DNA from: Portunus trituberculatus | Lineage: Eukaryota > Arthropoda > Malacostraca > Decapoda > Portunidae | Direction: 5' to 3' | DNA length: 64,000 nucleotides | Assembly (NCBI RefSeq): GCF_017591435.1 | Contig: NC_059293.1 | Location: forward strand, 19,877,295-19,941,294 | Shown here: positions 42,548-55,009 of the stretch, in pieces | Layout of the letters: every line of letters begins with the position of its first letter | Numbering within the stretch: the first letter of the stretch is position 1 | Program-made: the position numbers and the translations under genes | The notes under the pieces: generated by a model | The model's input: only the letters and a program-made list of their open reading frames with translations | The model's database searches: none | What the model was told of the DNA's origin: nothing

Positions 42548-45500
42548 CACTTCATCATTCACGCTCGTGTCCCTCCAGACACTACGGTCTCTCCCTCCTC
42601 CCTCCCCGCAATCCTCATGCCATTAGGTTCTTTTTGTTCATCTCCTTGACGCCCCCAAGACCCCCAGCCCTCCCTCCTACTCCTTCCGACGCTTCATCTC
42701 CAGCCCGTGTCTTCCTTCACTCTTGTCTGCTACTTTTCTAGTCATTTAATTTGTTTAGAGGCGCCCCAGGAACCATCCATCTCGCTTTATCTTCGCTCGG
42801 CCTCGTACGTGGGGGTGTGTTGCGTCCGTGTTATTGTCCTTGTTGCTGTGGAAGTGGTGGGGATGGTGGCAGTGGAGGAAGCTTTGTATTATAAAAGCCT
42901 TCCTCACGCAGCCCTCATGCACAACGCCTTCCCAGTTCCCATGACACAGTTAGGGGGAGGAGGCTAAGATTAGAAGTGAGTGAAACGGTTCCAAGATGAG
43001 CACGGCCTTTGCTATCTTCTCTTAGCCCTCGTGGGGAGAAGTAGACTTTATAAGGCCAGTAAAATTCAGTTTTCGTCTCACACTTTGCTAATATAAAGAC
43101 TGGGCCATCATCAAATAAATGTAGGGAAAAGTAGTTAAATTCAAATTGAGTTATTAAAAAATGGTGTTATACTAGTGTTACTTTTTCCATATCTGTACAA
43201 AAGCTGATATGTGGAAGCAATTTTATTTTAACTAAGAATATCACAATTTTTCCCTACAAACTCATTGGATAAAAAGAAATTAGTCTTACAGATACCCAGA
43301 GAGGGGTTTGACCACATAAGCACACACCAAACGTGACTTCTCTTTGGAGGTTCCGCATCACTCAGATTATTGATGATGTAATTCCTGCGTGCAATACTCG
43401 GACGCTCGCAGTTCCCCGCCAAGGCAGACTAAACGATGCCGCTGTTTCTTCCCGGTGGCGAGAGAGGGCTGTTTGAAGAGACATGGAGGGATGAAAGTGA
43501 GCAGGGAGCGACGTGAAGGTTAACAGGGGCCGATGGGGTGGGAGTTGACAGGGATGAGAAAAATGTTTGGTTAGCAGAGGGGAAGAGATGGGGACGGAGG
43601 GGAGGAAGAGCGGGAGGGGAGCCAGAGCACCGAGGAAGGGGACGAAGTGGAAAAGAGGGATAGAGGGAACAGGGAAGGAGGAGGAGAGAGAGAAACGAGG
43701 AAGGGTGGCAAAGTTGGGAGACAAAGCTTAAAACTCCAATTTGTATACCAGCAGGTTTAGTCTTTAAATACGAATCCTTTATTACAAAACAATTAGACTA
43801 TTGTCACCGGGGGAATTATTTATTCATTTCTACTTTGATATTCACACACACAACCGTGATAAGGTCCCGGGGCAAAGGAGCAATCACCTTTACCTTGCTG
43901 CATCCATTACTCTAGATTATAGCAGCTTATCACATATAGGACTGCTGTTGTTTGTTCTTCCTCTAGTGTTTCCTCTGTTCCCGCTATGACCTTCCGTGAG
44001 TATAACTAGTGTGCGTGTTGCTGCTCCTCCCTTGGTCTTGTTCCTGCCCTAGCTAGTCATCGTTCCCACCGCACTCATCCCCCACCAGTATTGTGATCAG
44101 AGTCTCCCTCACCTCTCCCCTCCCCATTACGTCCCCCTCGCACAACACATACAAGATGATGGATAACCTCAGAACTCGTGACTGAAGTTCCTCATCTATA
44201 TGCACATCTCTCCTGTCAGGCGCATATAGCACGTTCTATTTTCTCCGTGGCATCGTTTATTTTTACTCCAGCACATGTCATCGTAGCCTCGCTCTCCCCC
44301 TCGCACTGTCCCCGATGTCCTAGTTTGAAAGATGTCACGACTCGTTTAGGTTTTGTGTTGTTCTTTCACCAAGTTCGCCCTCTTCTTCAACCCACCTGAC
44401 GCTTGTCTTGCAATTGTACCCCGTTTTCTCCCCGACCCGACGCCATTCCTGCAATTCTAACCTCTCTTCTCAGATTACAGCGGCTACAGACAATTGGCGC
44501 GTTGGTCTTGGAACCACGAATCACAAATCACGATCTACAACAAGCGCACTTTCTGCTCCTCTCTCTCCCCGTCTCCCCTCCTACCTGATGATATTTTTAC
44601 AATTATAACTTCTTCCTCACAGCTTCCGACGTTATTCCTTCCATTCCAGCCCTTTCCCTTCCCTTTCCTGACTTGGGTGGCTGCTCTAATCTATTTTCCC
44701 GAGCTCTTAACCCTTTCCCTGCCTCCTTTCTTCCTCGTAACCTGTGCCGCGTTCCCAACAACAAACTTGGTCTCGTGTAGCTGATGTCTTTTTCATTTTA
44801 GGATCTTAAGGTCTTGATGATCCTTTCCCTGGAAGCAGCTCGTACGACATCCGCGATTTCAGAGGCACCGAAGCTGACTAAATGGCAAGCAATAAGAGGA
44901 AAGAGGCCTATCTCCGTTCCATTTCTTCTTATTGTGGGGGGTCGTGCTCTTAATGCGACCCATCCGTTTAATGGGCGTCGCGTCCCGCCTCGCCGCCTCG
45001 GGTGTGCGGGTAATTTTATTTATGAGTTAATGTAAAGCCCAGACCGGCGGCAACTGGGAAGGGGATGGCGGTGAGGAGGGAGGAGGAGGTAGGAGGTAAA
45101 GCTGAAGGTGGAGTGAAGAGGTGAAAGCGAGGAGGGAGGTGGTGAGACAGGAAGGGGCGGGAGGTGTGGTGTTGGAGGGGGTGGGGACATGAGGTGTTGT
45201 GGTGCAGTGCCTCCGTCTGACGCTTGATTGTCCTCTCACTTCTATCTGTCTTTGTGGGAAGCTTTTCTTAATGAGACGGTGACGTGGAGTGGAGGTGGAG
45301 AGGTGGCGAACAAGGTAGCAAGCGGAGGAGGTGATGGTAGTGGAGTATGTTACGGGCTAGCCGTAACAGTAGTGAGAGAGCAAGTCAACAGTCCATGCTC
45401 CTCACACCTGGCCCAGATCGCCTTGTGCCTACACACACTACAGCTGACCATAACACTCTGTTCAATCCCGTCCAGAAACCTTACAAATAACATCAAAATT

Positions 45501-45774
45501 AGAGGTGATAAAACTACAGTGATGACCTCCAGCTAAAGCAATGAAAAACGTATTTCTTTCAGTAGGAATAGAAAAAAATTTATATGAGTAAAGCAAAGCG
45601 AAATGCTACACTAACAGATTTAATTAAGGCCTCTGTATTCGACAGCAGAAATCCTTCGGTGTATTAATATGATTTAGTTAGAAAATAATGATAAGTAATG
45701 TCTATATTTATGCGTGGGACTGTTGTGCTCCAAGATAATTATAATGAGTATCCTTTCGGCATTAAGGAATTTAT
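42545..45774. other. Unique non-coding DNA (3.2 kb)
   Basis: The longest stretch without a long microsatellite. It is GC-richer at 42560-42960, 44170-44770 and 44930-45220. Open frames of 60-120 codons occur on both strands (for example 44814-45035 + and 45228-45536 +), but none has a motif, a consistent splice context or a recognisable family. 44930-45035 ends in a TAATTTTATTTATGAGTTAA stretch of the kind bound by homeodomain factors, without other support. Confidence 0.4.
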
Positions 45775-45848
45775 TAACGTTATTATTATTATTGGTATTA
45801 CTGTTATTTGCGTCATTATTGTTATTGCTGTTGGTGCTGTTATTATTA

Positions 45849-45904
<56 letters not shown>

Positions 45905-45968
45905 GTTATTATTATCATTATTATTATTATTATTTATTATTGTTATCATTATTTATTATTGTTATTAT
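45775..45968. repeat. (ATT)n trinucleotide array, imperfect
   Basis: TTA units with GTT, ATC and TTG interruptions; best over 45851-45904. Confidence 0.95.
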
Positions 45969-46083
45969 TAGCCGTCATTTCTATTAATACTTCTACTTCT
46001 ACTAGTATTATTTCTACTACTAGATCTACTACTACTACTAATATTAATGATAGTAATAATAATAATAGTATTGCTACTACATT

Positions 46084-46157
<74 letters not shown>
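46084..46157. repeat. (ACT)n trinucleotide array, ~24 units
   Basis: Perfect ACT units, preceded by degenerate ACT/AAT triplets from about 45990. Confidence 0.97.
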
Positions 46158-46225
46158 TCACCACAACGTCCGACACTACTATACTACCCCTATAAGCACT
46201 ACTACCGTTACATCAGTATTGTTAT

Positions 46226-46269
46226 CACCACCACCACCACCACCACTACCACCACCACCACCACCACCA
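46226..46269. repeat. (CCA)n trinucleotide array
   Basis: About 14 CCA units with one substitution. Confidence 0.93.
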
Positions 46270-46539
46270 TTACAACCACTCCTAATATCGATCATTGTCA
46301 TTACACTTATAGATTAACCTGAATAATCATGAACAAACAGGTGGAGTAAAAATGAGTCAGGGCACGCGTTCACTTAATCTGAGGTGAGGAATACATGCAA
46401 AGCGGGAAACAGGGAAGCCGCAAAATGTACAGTAATAATAAGAGTTATAATTGGTATTAATGCAGTGATATAGCAAGATTGAAAAATTAGTCTTCCTGTA
46501 CGTATTTCAAGGGAGTGATGTGTAATGTTAATATAAAGA

Positions 46540-46708
<169 letters not shown>

Positions 46709-46857
46709 TTAATCATCATCGTTCTCATCATCACCTTTTACGTCCCTTCAGTGTTTAAATGAACAGCGTTACAGTCGGTAGCCAGACCAGAGCGGCAGAA
46801 ACAGTAATCTTGAAATGGGTTATTAATTATGTTTTCCCATTATGTTTTCCATTACAG

Positions 46858-46990
46858 TGGTTGGCTGCCACGCGCCGGGTACGCAAGGGGCGCCCGCCGC
46901 TGTTTCCAGGAGTTTATTAAATGATATTCTGCAGTGTAGGAAAAAAAGAAAAGCTACAAAAGAGAGTTGGAGCTTCTCTCACTTTTCTAA

Positions 46991-46992
<2 letters not shown>
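46858..46992 (+). other. Acceptor-like site followed by an open frame
   Basis: A T-rich tract ends in CCATTACAG (AG at 46856-46857). The next ~135 nt are open in one frame (VGCHAPGTQGAPAAVSRSLL at the start) up to the CT array. No donor is clear and no family is recognised. Confidence 0.15.

Positions 46993-47071
<79 letters not shown>
46993..47071. repeat. (CT)n microsatellite, ~39 units
   Basis: Uninterrupted CT dinucleotides ending directly in CAG. Confidence 0.98.
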
Positions 47072-47072
<1 letters not shown>

Positions 47073-47073
47073 G

Positions 47074-47301
47074 CATCACCGAGATACTTGAACTTGCTCA
47101 CCTACGCGAGTTCTGTTTCAAAGGACCTCTATTCCGAGTCGGAGTTTTGGGGCTGCTGCAACAATTTCCGGTAGATATTGTCAAACTTCGCGGCTCTGCT
47201 CCTGTTCCCGCCGCTACTAAGGACATGCCAGCTCCCCTTATTGTAATACCCGGCTCGTTACTTAATTCGAAGCCAAGCCTTTTGCAGTCGCCTGGCATTT
47301 A
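47074..47301 (+). other. Candidate exon behind a CT-array acceptor
   Basis: The CT array forms a polypyrimidine tract ending in CAG (47071-47073). One frame from 47075 is then open for 75 codons and stops at TAG 47300-47302, right at TTAG/GTAAAG, a donor-like site. It includes ITEILELAHLREFCFKGPLF near its start. A second frame (SPRYLNLLTYASSVSKDLYS) is open for 33 codons and stops at 47172-47174. The minus strand is also open for 66 codons, so coding bias is not decisive. Unidentified. Confidence 0.22.
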
Positions 47302-48656
47302 GGTAAAGTTTGGTCTTGTAGCGTGGGAGGAAGGGGTGTGGGGTGTCCTGCCTGGCCTGGCTATGACCGTGCGCCGAGTGGAAGTTATGTGAATACCCGC
47401 ACCAGTTACTAAGTTTGAGCCTTGTTCGCGGTGTTATTTTTATTTACTGTGGGGGAATTCCTGCCTTGTTAAGATAACGAGGGGGCGGTGGGCGATCCTG
47501 CCAGTTTCCTCGGTCCAACGGAGCTGCCCTGGATCCGCCCGGCTGTTGGTTGGAATGAATTTTCTGAGTTATGGAGAATAAAGTGGGTGAGCAGGAGTAC
47601 CTACCTACCTTGCCAGACTCTCTCCTCTGCCTTCTTACTCCTCCTGCTCCTACCGCCCCACTGATCCCTGCTGCGGCGCCTCCGTCTGCCTCATCTCTTT
47701 CCGAGCCCTTTGTTCTCTCACTCCTCTTGAGCCAGAAAGAACAGCCACTCTTCACCGCAGTGTTGTAGCTGCCACAGCCACACGAACACCACATCTCCAC
47801 ATCCTCACCACATTTCCATCTCCGCTCCGCCACACTGCTACACCTCACGCCACACTCTTAATCCTGTACCACACCGCAATACCCTCCAGCACACAGCAGT
47901 ATAACACAATGTTGTATTCTTACTAGCACACAGTCGCCGCGGTCCATATGGCACGGCTGATATAGCTGACACTCGAGAATACTGCGTCATATATCGTATA
48001 ACTTTATCCCCGTTGATTACGTCCGCAAACAAGTGACTCAAATAACACGCTGAGCTCAACCCTGTTCTGTCACGCAGGCCATAACTTCCCCTCCCCGTCT
48101 CCCTTCCCTTTCTCCCTTCCTTCCTTCCTCTCTCTCCTCTTGCCTAACAGAACAAGGCCAGCACAGTCCCCTCGCAAGCAGGACGTTACAGTAGCGTGCA
48201 GAAGAGTCACCCTCAGTTCCCTCCCTCCTTTCCTCACTCTCTCCGTCCCTCCGTCCCTCATGCAGAAATGTACCTCCCCAGCGCCCTGTCAGTCGTAACG
48301 GGAAGGGACGCGTCGGTGTGTGAAAATTTAATTGGAAACATTAACTTCTGAACAGCGTCAATGGGATGATGGAGTGCACTTGTTGCCCTTCCCATTACAC
48401 TCAGCGCTCCATTGCCCTGCTAAGGTCACTACCACATTGTACGCCAACCCGCCGCCACTCCCCCCTTCCATTACTCAGACAGGAATAAACGGCTTCTTAT
48501 TAAGTTTCGAGGGCAAGTGAGAGGCAAGACTGAACAGTATGTCACTCTGGGCCAGCATTGTATTAGACTCTCATTACAACTAAACTCAAAGACTACAAGG
48601 ACGATTAACCTCATTCTCCTGGACTTCTTATGCCTGTAATGACACTGAATCTATGC
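47302..48656. other. GC-richer unique DNA
   Basis: 47440-47850 holds overlapping frames (134 codons on the minus strand, 65 on the plus). Neither has a recognisable motif; the longer is Gly/Ala/Arg-rich from G-rich DNA. The rest has no gene-like signal. Confidence 0.4.
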
Positions 48657-48869
48657 TAACTTCTTCAGTGGCATGACGCGTCTTCATATTGATTTTCATT
48701 ACTATTTAGCGGTTTTACATAGCTTTAGAGTCTTATGTAGCAATTGAAATAGTGAAGAATGTGGCCATTTATCTTCTGACCTCAATTGACCCTTCCTAAT
48801 GTCAATAAAATGGTCTAATCGTACACAAATTTCAAGATAAAAATGTGTCCCTGTATTGAAGAGGCTAAA
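48657..48869 (+). mobile_element. TTAA-ended MITE, copy 8
   Basis: Forward copy: left end CTAACTTCTTCAGTGGCATG, internal AGCGGTTTTACATAGCTTTA, TTGACCCTTCCTAATGTC and AATAAAATGGTCTAATCGTA, right end CTGTATTGAAGAGGCTAA. The two ends have a parallel CTAA change instead of TTAA, so the flanking tetranucleotide is still matched. Confidence 0.83.
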
Positions 48870-51585
48870 CTAGCATTATAGACGAGAAAATATCCTTGAG
48901 AACCGAGCAACTTTGAACTGGTGAAAGGTAAAGACGAAATACCAGAACGTTTGAGAATTCTGACCTACATCTTACCGGGAAGTCGTAGTAGAAATAGCAG
49001 CAGAAGAAGTAGTAGTAGAAGTAGCAGACACAGTATACGTAGTCAAGAATGGAGGTTAGCGAGGGATGAGAACCATACATACCAATTCGCTTCTATGGCA
49101 GACATCACTTAGCCTCTCGATGGGGACCAGGGGAGCCTTTACATACTTTGGACGGTGGGTGTTCAGAGGAGCCTGTATCCTCGCCACTCCTTCCCCTCCA
49201 TCACCTCCATAACACAGCTCCCCATCCTGCCATCATCTCCATTTCCCTCTGTCTCCTTACTCCCTTTAACCTCCCGCTCTTCATCTCCATTGCCCAGTGT
49301 CTTCTCTTTGCACTTTTTTATATTTCATATTTCTTGGTTCGTTTTCTTCTTTTTTGTATTCACTTTAATCTTCTTTCCCTCCCTTCCCGTCATCGTATTA
49401 TTTCTATTTTCTTGTTTCATATTTTTCGTTCAGTTGCTCTTTCTTTATCCTCCTTTTGTGTCTTTCCTCCCTCTCTTTCAGCTCTCCATCCTTCTCTTCT
49501 CGTTTCCCTCTTATGTTCTAATCTCTCCTGCAAACGCACCATTCCAGGAAGGCCTTGTGGAGACTTGAGGCGAGGACGTATTTTTCATAACCATCCCAGG
49601 CAACAAGTGAATAAATCTTTACCGTTTGACTTGTTTCCTCTTGAGTGAGTCGTGGAAAGAAGCACGTCACCGGCGCCGCCTCTCCTCGCCGTCTGACCTT
49701 TAGGTGTATTTTTGAAGAAGGGAAGAATGGAGATAAGAGTGGTAGCAATTTTTAGATTAATACGCGAGAAAACTATTTCCTGAGTGGCTCAATATTGCTG
49801 AAGTACGCCGTTGAGAAGCTTAGGTCTACGTGCGACGCCTGGCAACCCCCTCATCAGCGCGCCCGGGAGGTATAATGGCGTGTATCTGAAACATATCAGC
49901 GCCTCACCTCCTCTAGTTTAAGCTTAACTGTTTTTTAAGGATGTTTTTACGGCTATAATGACAGACTGATAAGTTCTATACATCATTAAAAGGAGAAACG
50001 GTCTTCAGAATCCGGCTAATCATTTTCGTAACCTTTAAAAATCGTCGTGTTGAGAAAGCTCAGTGTTCCCGTTCATAAACATCACATTTTTCTTTTCTTT
50101 ATAAATAATATCCTGTTAGTATTCATCTTGCTTTCCTTACCTTGGTAACTCGAGCGGCTCATTTCCACTCTTACATTACAAAACTTTCCAGTACCAATAA
50201 TGTAGCATAGGATTCTTATTCGCCTTCCATATCACTTGGAAAAAGACAAGTATCGTACATCAGGAGAAGGGAGGCCGAGGGGTGAATTCTATTTGCCCAC
50301 TTGTGTACTGGGGTGGAAGAAATTGGCGTAACTTATTCATGAAGATACGAGTAATTTGAGATGACTCTGGTATCGGTGAATCGATTGTTGTGAGACTTCG
50401 TATATTGGTTCTAGACAGCATTAAGAGTGATAAAGTGATAAGGAGAGGTGGGCGGGCCGAGGGTGAGGAGCAGCCCGGGATAAGAGAGGTGATTAGCACT
50501 TAAGGAAGGAGGGAAGTTTGCAGGAAAAAAAAAGACAAACTGGAGAAAAGAGAAGAGATGTAAGGAAGGACTACAGGAATTATTAATGAGGGGAAAGAGG
50601 GGAAGGACGCGGATGAGGAAGAGCAGAAGGAGAAGGAGGAGGAGGAAAATGAGTAGATGGCAGAGAACAAGAAGGTAAGTATAGAAGGGAATATATGAGA
50701 GGTGGAAAGTCTAGAAAGTATAGCAGAATAGGGTGATTTTTCTCTTTATCCTTATAGAAAACGGGAATTTTTGGGGGAAAGTTGCTTAAGTAAGAGGTGT
50801 TATGGCAGTGACAGGAAGATTGATGCACAGAGTAACACTACATGGCTGGGCCGTCAAGACGGAAGGGAGCGAGGTGGCATTTGTGGTCTGACGAGGAGAG
50901 GGAGACCATGAAAGAAAGGTTTAAAAATACGGAACCTATTTAGAAAGAGGGGAAGGAAAATACCGTATAGAAAATGGAAAGTGCATGAAATAAATGAATA
51001 GTGAAATAAAGAAAAATTGGAAATGACACATGCTATAATAATTGTGGTGATGATTATATAGATACTAATGGTGGTGATTAAGGTTGTTTTTTTAGTTGTA
51101 ATGGTGATGGTTGTGGTGGTAACTTTAATTCTAGCAAAGCACTGGTCTGTGGTGGTGGTGATGATATTGGTGGTGATGGTGATGGTTTTTCCTGCTTCCT
51201 TACCTCCCAACAACTTAGAACTGGGGATGAGAGGAAGCAGGAAGATGTAGAAGCCAGCGAGGAACTAAACCAGAGATTACAGAGAATGATGGAGCAAAAC
51301 ACGTCATCTGTGCATCTTTTCATCTCACGTTTCTCTTTTCTTTCTGTTCAATAGCACTTCCTTCCGAGAAAAAGATTATCTCTTCAAAAAAAATCATACA
51401 TCAGTGAAAGTGCAATAGTTCAGGTTGGAATAGTGATAAAAATAAGAACTTAAGCTTATTACAGGAACATGAGACTGGCGTTGAGAAAGAACACCCATTG
51501 ATATCCAGATTTTAGCGTGGTGACAAAGACTCGTGATGACTGGCTGCACCTAAACCTCATAAATAACACTCACTTCACTTCCACC

Positions 51586-51589
<4 letters not shown>
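48870..51589. other. Unique non-coding DNA (2.7 kb)
   Basis: 49190-49540 is pyrimidine-rich, 50500-50960 is purine-rich, and 51050-51190 has degenerate GGT/GAT triplets. No gene recognised; open frames follow the skew. Confidence 0.4.

Positions 51590-51655
<66 letters not shown>
51590..51655. repeat. (CT)n microsatellite, ~33 units
   Basis: Uninterrupted CT dinucleotides. Confidence 0.98.
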
Positions 51656-51657
<2 letters not shown>

Positions 51658-51876
51658 GCCGTCAGCACTCTCCTAAGTTTTCGCTACTCATCTCTCTACT
51701 TCCCTGCACCCTTGTTTCCGCCTCTCCCGGCTCAGCCCCTCCCTGCCCCGCTCCGACTCATCGCAGTTCTCTCACCCCATAGTGTCAGCCTCAGGTGAAG
51801 AGAGGGGACGTGTTCGCTAATTAACAGTGAGTGACAAGCGTGACATGACGCTCTTTGTTAGACTGACGTGTCACTG

Positions 51877-51879
<3 letters not shown>

Positions 51880-51909
<30 letters not shown>
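51880..51909. repeat. (GT)n microsatellite, ~15 units
   Basis: Uninterrupted GT dinucleotides. Confidence 0.95.
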
Positions 51910-51911
<2 letters not shown>

Positions 51912-52729
51912 AATGAATTCATCCTCCTTCTTCTCCTCTTCCTCCTCGTTTTCCAACTTTCAGACCTGGTAGAAAGGCTGTATACAAGAATGAGCTCTAA
52001 GCAGTGAAAATTCCCCATGTACAGCCAAGTCGTAGCTCGTGTCAATTTGAAAGCCACGCCTGCAACATCATCGTTCCCTGGCGGCTATAGCGGATTGGCA
52101 GGGCTGGGGCTAGACTGAACTTTACTGAACTTAAGTTACAAAGGGTCCATTTCACTTTCTTACACGGTACTTCATGTTACGTGTGGTGATAAAGCAGGGC
52201 AGCTGGTGGTGAGTGAGTGAGTGAGTGAGTGAGTGGTAGTAGGAGTAATAGCAGGCGGTGTGTGTTCTCGCTTTTTTTCTTTCTCTCTTTCTCGTGAACT
52301 AACATCTCATAGAAACCTTTCATCATATAACATTTACCAGTTCATTCATCATTTATCAACACATACATCAGTTCGCTCATACACTACTAAATTTGAACCA
52401 AAATCTCTATTACCATTCAAGAGGGAATTAGTGACAGCCTTTAGGCGATGAAACTTAAACTTGGTGAAGCAGCGATGGAGATACAGGAGCCCAGAAGCAA
52501 TGGAAGGGGCCAAAAGAGGAGGGAAAGTAGCGACAGAGGGAACCAAATCGTCAAAGAGGGAACAGTTCACCTGAGGCAGCCAAGGAGTTAGCGGGAGGCG
52601 AGGCATGAGACGAGACGAGATCCCGACAGCACTTAGCGAACAACAACAACAACAACTAGCGGCAACAACAACAATAACAGCGACTCTCCTACAAGTTCCA
52701 TCAAAGCCAATGTGGCACAACTTAGGACG
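51910..52729. other. Unique non-coding DNA
   Basis: Contains a short (GTGA)n run at 52208-52233 and CAA triplets at 52640-52680. No gene supported. Confidence 0.42.
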
Positions 52730-53660
52730 AGCTGCTGCTGGGGAAGATGGAGAAGAGGAAGAGGAAGAGGAAGATGAGGAGGAGGAAGAAGAGGAGGAGG
52801 AGGAAAATTACGAAATGAGAAATGATGGGGAATGAAATCCAAATAGGGAGAAAACTAGAAAATAAGAGATCGACAGCGAATACAAATGAAGGAAATAATG
52901 AAGACAAAAAAAGAAATGTATGATAAAGCAGACGTGTTGAATGTGGAAAGTGAAAAATAAGAAAAAAGAAGATGAAAGTGAAGGAGAATATAAGACGATT
53001 AGAAAGTTAAGACTAAAACTGAAAGCGTGGGAAGAAAATAATGAAGACGACAAAAAATGGAACAAAGGGACAAGAAAAATAAGAATAATAACAAAATGGC
53101 AGATGATAAGAGTGAAAAAAGGAAGGAAAGAAGGAAACGAGGAGAACGACGCGGAATACGAGAGGAAAGAGAGAAGAAAAATAACCAAGACAATGACAAT
53201 AAAAGGAGGACAGAGAAAACAAGAAAATAAAACCAGAAAAGAAACAGAAGTAAAGAAAGCAGAAGAAGGAAAAAGAAAAAAAGGAGATGGCAGAAAAAGA
53301 GAGTAGGAAATAAGAACGAGCGTAAGAGAAACAGAAAAAAGAGGAAGAAACAGCAAGATGAACAGAAATAGGTTTAAGAGTAAAACACAAGAATATATAA
53401 AGATGGAAATAAAAGAAAGGCGTAAAGGAAATATTAACACGAGAAAAAAAAGGCAAGGGGAGACTGCAGAATGTCAAGATGAGACAGTAACAGAGGAAAA
53501 AGAAGGAATGAGAAAGAGACAGCGGAATGAGACTGAAGTAACAAAGAAGTCGAGGAGAAGGAGGAGGATGCCGGAGAAATAAAAACAAAAAAAACGAGGA
53601 GGAGGAGGAGGAAGAAGAAGACGAGGAGGAGGAGTGGGGGGGGGATAAGAAGAGGAGTAA
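52730..53660 (+). repeat. Purine-skewed block (~0.93 kb)
   Basis: The + strand is almost all A and G with AGAAAA, GGAAA and GAGGA words, ending in a GGA-rich run (53595-53640). The 228- and 210-codon minus-strand frames (Phe/Leu/Ser-rich) arise from this skew. Confidence 0.72.
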
Positions 53661-54747
53661 AAAGAAGCTTGGAGTAAAAAGAATAAAATAACATAGCACA
53701 CAAAAGCGGCGGCTGCAGGTCTGGTGATTCTAAGTTTGGTGATGACATTATTTACCCTCGCAAAAAGCCTCCAGCGTATAACCCCCACAGAGCACAGACG
53801 GACACCCTGACTCTCTTCCTTCGCCTAGTTCGGGGTTGCCTCCAGCCATCAACATACAGACGACATCATCTCATCAGCGGGGCAGCGGATAACTTTTGAG
53901 TAAATTTGGCGCCTAGTGTGTAGCTGGAGGCTCCTGTGGGTTAACTGACTATGATGAGAAAGGCGGTCGCTGGCGAGGTGAGGAGGCAGCGTCATCCTTG
54001 CCTCTTCACACACTCATCCAATTAGCTCCACCTGTGATAATGGCCAGGTGGTAGCAACCCTCGCTAACACCCAGGGAAGGAAAAGCCTCTAGAGTTTTGA
54101 AGTAAAGAGGCATCTTCGCTCCTCACTCCCAGCACAGGGGGAAGCAGTAGTGGCAACAGCAGGAGAGGACTGGAGACCCCGGCGTGACTGTGGATTATGA
54201 CTGCAGGATGTCTTTATTTTTTTCCTTCCTTCCTTCCTTCTCCAGTAAGTGACCCTGAGGAAGAGGAGTATAAGTGAGTAGACAGCCATGTGGACTCAAG
54301 AGAACGCCACGGAAACTCAGGTGGGTAATTTATCGGTGCGCACCTGGTAATGTGATTGCTAATTTGGCCGCGGTAATGTCGCAACTCTCACAGGCATAAT
54401 TCCGAGTATCGTGCGGGCATTAGCAGGTGGGAACGAGATTAGCAGGCATTTACGAAAGCCTCGGGTGTAATTAATAATGAAAATTGCTGCACAAATTACA
54501 AAAGACAATTCATTATTTTTTTTTCTAGTTCTCTTTCCTGGTTCCCTCACTTTGCCGCCCCCAACCTATTTATTCTTGTTTCCTTCATTGCTCGCGGGAA
54601 ATGGTGAGTGAAATCGCGTATCCATTGTTTGTGTACACCTGCATTATTGTTTTATTGATTTATTTTCAATTTTACTCTTTTTTTTAATCTGACTAAAGGC
54701 CTTTCTCCCTGTCAGTTTCCGCCTGTTTGTCTTTTTATTCTGGTCTT

Positions 54748-54749
<2 letters not shown>
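53661..54749. other. Unique DNA, possible regulatory patch at 54440-54520
   Basis: 54460-54520 has clustered homeodomain-type words (GTAATTAATAATG, CAAATTAC, CAATTCATTA) in sequence without repeats. An ATG followed by ten open codons and CAG/GTGGGT lies at 54289-54326, with an in-frame upstream stop; a first coding exon is possible but unsupported. Confidence 0.3.

Positions 54750-54784
<35 letters not shown>
54750..54784. repeat. (GT)n microsatellite, ~17 units
   Basis: Uninterrupted GT dinucleotides. Confidence 0.96.
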
Positions 54785-54785
<1 letters not shown>

Positions 54786-54807
54786 CGGGTGGGTGGATGG
54801 ACATGTG

Positions 54808-54811
<4 letters not shown>

Positions 54812-54857
<46 letters not shown>
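54812..54857. repeat. (CT)n microsatellite, ~23 units
   Basis: Uninterrupted CT dinucleotides. Confidence 0.97.
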
Positions 54858-54860
<3 letters not shown>

Positions 54861-55009
54861 GCTTTCTGCCAGATGCGCCACATTCCTCGCCTGTGAGCGC
54901 GTTACTCCAGCATACATGAGAGGCGGTGTGTCTCTGCTCTCGAAGAAGTGTGTCTGGTGTTGAGGAAGATGAGGAAAGTATGTTGGTTCTCTTCCCCCGA
55001 ATTTTTTAA

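Noticed and set aside
44814..45035. 73-codon + frame with ordinary composition
   Set aside because: No motif and no splice or promoter context; the length is within chance expectation.
45674..46195. Poly-Asn, poly-Thr and poly-Ile frames
   Set aside because: They are ATT and ACT trinucleotide arrays read as protein.
47444..47848. 134-codon minus-strand frame
   Set aside because: Gly/Ala/Arg/Ser-rich from G-rich DNA, no recognised motif and no signal of initiation or splicing.
51656..51798. Exon between a CT array and CAG/GTGAAG
   Set aside because: The intervening sequence is pyrimidine-rich with several alternative AGs, and its open frame follows composition; support is too weak.
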